From Acidimicrobiaceae bacterium (GTDB taxonomy: Bacteria; Actinomycetota; Acidimicrobiia; Acidimicrobiales; Palsa-688), in contig JAUTXM010000267.1 of assembly GCA_030838025.1 (NCBI GenBank), positions 1 to 6,105 on the forward strand: a DNA stretch of 6,105 nt. Direction: 5' to 3'. The notes beneath the pieces were generated by a model. That model did not search any database and had not been told where the DNA came from. It saw only the letters and a program-made list of their open reading frames with translations. Numbering within the stretch: position 1 is the first letter of the stretch; every line of letters begins with the position of its first letter. The translations under genes and the position numbers were made by a program. This document shows, piece by piece, positions 3,970 to 6,105 of the stretch.

Positions 3970-6105
3970 ATGGTCCAATCCCTCGACGACGCTCGGCGCC
4001 GCAACTTCGGGCACAACAGCCAGGGCGGACGGGCCAGGCAGAGTAGCGGTTCATCCGGGTCGCCGGGATCCTCGGGCTCGCCCGGGCGGGTGCCGCCGCA
4101 CAACCTGGAAGCCGAAGAGTCGCTGCTCGGCGCCATGTTGCTGTCGCGAGATGCGATCGCGGCCGCGGTCGAGACCTGCTCAGCCGACGACTTCTACAAG
4201 CCGGCCCATGGTCACGTGTTCGACGCCGTGTGCTCCCTGTACGCCCAGGGCGAGCCGGCCGACCCCGTCACCGTCGCCGACGAGTTGCGCCGGGCGGGCC
4301 TGCTCGACGCCATCGGCGGTGCCGCGACGCTCATCACCCTCCAAGCCAACACCCCCGCCACCACCAACGCCGGGCGCTACGCCCGCATCGTCGAGGAGCA
4401 CGCCCTCTTGCGTCGCCTCATCGGGGTGGCGGGCGAGATCGCCGAGATGGGCTACGGGGTGCCCGAGGATGTGGCCGAGGCCGTCGACCGGGCCGAGACA
4501 CTGGTGTTCGAGGTGGCCGAGCGCCGGGTCACCGACTCGCTGCGGCCGCTGCACGACTTGTTGTCCGAAAGCCTGGACCGCCTCGAGGCGCTGTACGACC
4601 GGGGCGAGTCCATCACCGGGGTGCCCACCGGTTACCTCGATCTGGACGAGCGGCTGTCGGGCCTGCAGCCCTCGAGCCTGATCATCGTCGGGGCCCGCCC
4701 GTCCATGGGCAAGACTGCTATGGCCCTGGGGATGGCGGCTCACGCGGCGATGGAAGCCCGTCGGCCGGTGCTTTTCTTTTCGCTCGAAATGAGCCACTCC
4801 GAGGTGACGCAGCGCCTGCTGTGTTCCGAAGCGAGGGTCGATTCGACGAGGATCCGCAACGGGAAGCTGCTGGAATCGGACTGGCCCAAGATCAGCCACG
4901 CCATCGGCCGCCTGGGCGAAGCGCCGCTGTACATCGACGACAACCCCAACCTCACGGTGATGGAGATCCGGGCCAAGGCCCGGCGGCTCCGAAGCCGCCT
5001 CGGTGACCTGGGACTGATCGTCGTTGATTACCTCCAACTGATGTCGGGCCGCCACAGCGCCGAAAACCGCCAAGTCGAGGTCTCCGAGATCAGCCGGGGA
5101 CTGAAGATCTTGGCCCGCGAGCTCACGGTCCCCGTCGTGGCGTTGTCCCAGCTGTCCCGAAATCTCGAAATGCGAGCTGACAAGCGACCCGTTCTCGCTG
5201 ATCTGCGCGAGTCGGGATGCATGCCGGCGTCCACTCGATTGTTGCGAGCCGACAACGGCCAAGAAGTCACACTGGGCGAACTGGTGTTAACCCAGGAACA
5301 GCCGCTCGTGTGGTCGGTGGACGAGCATCAACGAATGGTTGCCGCCAAACTTACGAATGCCTTTCCGTCCGGCATCAAACCGGTCTTCACTATGCGACTG
5401 GCGTCAGGCCGAAGTGTCGATGCCACCGCGAACCATCAGTTCCTTACCGCTGGTGGCTGGGCACGACTTGACTCATTGCAACCCGGTTCGTTCGTCGCTG
5501 TGCCGCGGCAGATCGGCGCCCCGCTTCGGCTGGGCGATGCGTGGTCTGACGACGAGCTCACGTTGGCGGCTCATCTGATTGGCGGCGGGACGACGGGTCC
5601 TTCGTTCAAATATGCGACGGCAGACCTGGCCAACAAAGAGGCAGTAGAACTGACTGCGAAGCGGTTGTTCGGTATTGAGGTCGCCGCGGAGAGGGTCCAC
5701 AACACCTGGCAGTTACGGTTCCCAAGTCCACACCGGCTGCGCGAGTGGCTCGAGCCCCATGGGTTGTGGAAGTCGAGGCCATCGACGAGGTTCGTTCCCC
5801 CTAGCATTTTCGGTTTGCCCGACGAGAAGGTGGCGCTCTTCCTTCACCACCTGTGGGCCACAGACGGCTCGATCACGGTCGGTCGAAATCTTCGAGGGCG
5901 GCGCGGGTCCACCTATTACGGGACCACGAGCCACCGTCTAGCCCTCGATGTCCAGCATCTCCTCTTACGCTTCGGGATCCGATCCTCGATCGGTCGGTCG
6001 ACAAGGCGACGAGTCGGGGCGCCGAAGGGCGGAGCGCAAGTCCCCGAGAACACGTATCGCGTGCGGGTACGGGGTGCGACGAATCAAGCTCGATTTTTGC
6101 GAGAA
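3970..6105 (+). CDS. dnaB: Replicative DNA helicase DnaB, interrupted by an intein (3' end outside window)
   Basis: DnaB is the hexameric, ATP-driven 5'-3' helicase of the fork. The window holds 712 codons: 416 of helicase, then 296 of intein. A 40-residue Ser/Gly-rich extension precedes the N-terminal domain (VPPHNLEAEESLLGAML, 41-57). The RecA-like domain starts near 195 and shows Walker A GARPSMGKTA (241-250, K248/T249), the SLEMS glutamate (E273), Walker B LIVVDYLQLM (349-358, D353), ALSQLSR with Q394, and the start of motif H4, DLRESG (411-416). The next codon is the intein Cys1. The rest of H4 and the arginine finger must lie beyond the window. ATG 3970 is the first possible start: the frame has an in-frame TAG at 3889 and no start codon between. 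A loose purine stretch (3955-3964) may serve as ribosome-binding site. Active helicase requires protein splicing. Confidence 0.96.
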   Translation, partial: MVQSLDDARRRNFGHNSQGGRARQSSGSSGSPGSSGSPGRVPPHNLEAEESLLGAMLLSRDAIAAAVETCSADDFYKPAHGHVFDAVCSLYAQGEPADPVTVADELRRAGLLDAIGGAATLITLQANTPATTNAGRYARIVEEHALLRRLIGVAGEIAEMGYGVPEDVAEAVDRAETLVFEVAERRVTDSLRPLHDLLSESLDRLEALYDRGESITGVPTGYLDLDERLSGLQPSSLIIVGARPSMGKTAMALGMAAHAAMEARRPVLFFSLEMSHSEVTQRLLCSEARVDSTRIRNGKLLESDWPKISHAIGRLGEAPLYIDDNPNLTVMEIRAKARRLRSRLGDLGLIVVDYLQLMSGRHSAENRQVEVSEISRGLKILARELTVPVVALSQLSRNLEMRADKRPVLADLRESGCMPASTRLLRADNGQEVTLGELVLTQEQPLVWSVDEHQRMVAAKLTNAFPSGIKPVFTMRLASGRSVDATANHQFLTAGGWARLDSLQPGSFVAVPRQIGAPLRLGDAWSDDELTLAAHLIGGGTTGPSFKYATADLANKEAVELTAKRLFGIEVAAERVHNTWQLRFPSPHRLREWLEPHGLWKSRPSTRFVPPSIFGLPDEKVALFLHHLWATDGSITVGRNLRGRRGSTYYGTTSHRLALDVQHLLLRFGIRSSIGRSTRRRVGAPKGGAQVPENTYRVRVRGATNQARFLRE
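4051..4086 (+). repeat. Tandem SSGSPG repeat in the DnaB N-terminal extension
   Basis: Two 18-nt units encode SSGSPG-SSGSPG (DnaB residues 28-39). Five of the six codon pairs differ, each only at the third base, so the peptide repeat is older than a fresh slippage event or has been kept at protein level. It lies in a probably disordered stretch before the helicase N-terminal domain. Confidence 0.7.
5218..6105 (+). mobile_element. DnaB intein with LAGLIDADG-type endonuclease region (N-terminal 296 residues; runs off window)
   Basis: The helicase frame continues without a stop into a sequence foreign to DnaB, starting exactly after RESG, the known DnaB intein site of Synechocystis and, as I recall, Mycobacterium tuberculosis. 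Intein numbering: C1 begins splicing block A (CMPASTRLLRADNG); block B is GRSVDATANHQFLTAGGW with the T70-x-x-H73 pair needed for N-terminal acyl shift. The endonuclease region has a first dodecapeptide LAAHLIGGG (116-124) and a second FLHHLWATDGS (208-218). Many stretches (PASTRLLRAD, FPSG, LASGR, VALFLHHLW, YYGTTSHRL, RFLR) recall the 416-residue M. tuberculosis DnaB intein. The C-terminal splicing blocks, the final His-Asn and the +1 residue lie beyond 6105. G123 replaces the usual first catalytic aspartate, while D216 is kept. GC is about 61% over 5221-5700 by hand count, against about 74% at 4201-4380. Confidence 0.94.

Noticed and set aside
4180..5262. A 360-codon open frame on the minus strand opposite dnaB
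   Set aside because: It is fully antisense to conserved helicase code and has the composition of a shadow frame; no domain is visible.
5218..6105. A DnaB pseudogene or frameshift rather than an intein
   Set aside because: The frame stays open for 296 codons, begins with Cys at a known intein site and carries the splicing motifs in order. A decayed gene would not show this.

Overview
The window is GC-rich actinobacterial chromosome, all genes on the + strand. The order is a class A penicillin-binding protein, then rpsF, ssb, rplI and dnaB. This is the order I recall from the oriC-proximal region of mycobacteria (ponA1 - rpsF - ssb - rpsR - rplI - dnaB), with two differences: panB and a DUF192 gene lie between the PBP and rpsF, and rpsR is missing between ssb and rplI. 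High GC, this gene order and a mycobacterial-type DnaB intein point to Actinomycetota. A deep-branching class such as Acidimicrobiia is possible, but I cannot fix the lineage by eye.

Layout. 1-735: C-terminal part of a bifunctional PBP with its KTGT motif and a Pro/Thr/Ser-rich tail. 807-1676: panB, first committed step of pantothenate synthesis, behind a near-consensus Shine-Dalgarno. 1686-2243: a membrane-anchored DUF192 protein, probably cotranscribed with panB. 2244-2479: a 236-nt gap with a perfect inverted repeat, a plausible sigma-70-type promoter and a leader hairpin ahead of rpsF. 2480-3782: the compact rpsF-ssb-rplI operon (5-nt gap, then a 1-nt overlap). 3783-3969: a gap with a GC-rich hairpin, a weak promoter-like element and an imperfect inverted repeat resembling paired DnaA boxes. 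3970 to the end: dnaB, interrupted after residue 416 by an intein that runs off the window.

Functionally, rpsF and rplI supply ribosomal proteins, ssb and dnaB supply replication-fork proteins, and the PBP builds the wall, so the block couples translation, replication and growth. The most interesting part is the dnaB intein. It sits in helicase motif H4 (RESG^), its homing-endonuclease domain seems to have lost the first of the two catalytic aspartates, and the 60 bp of host coding sequence just upstream has intein-like rather than host-like codon use, as expected from co-conversion during homing. I found no RNA genes, CRISPR arrays, insertion sequences or wholly novel multi-gene system.
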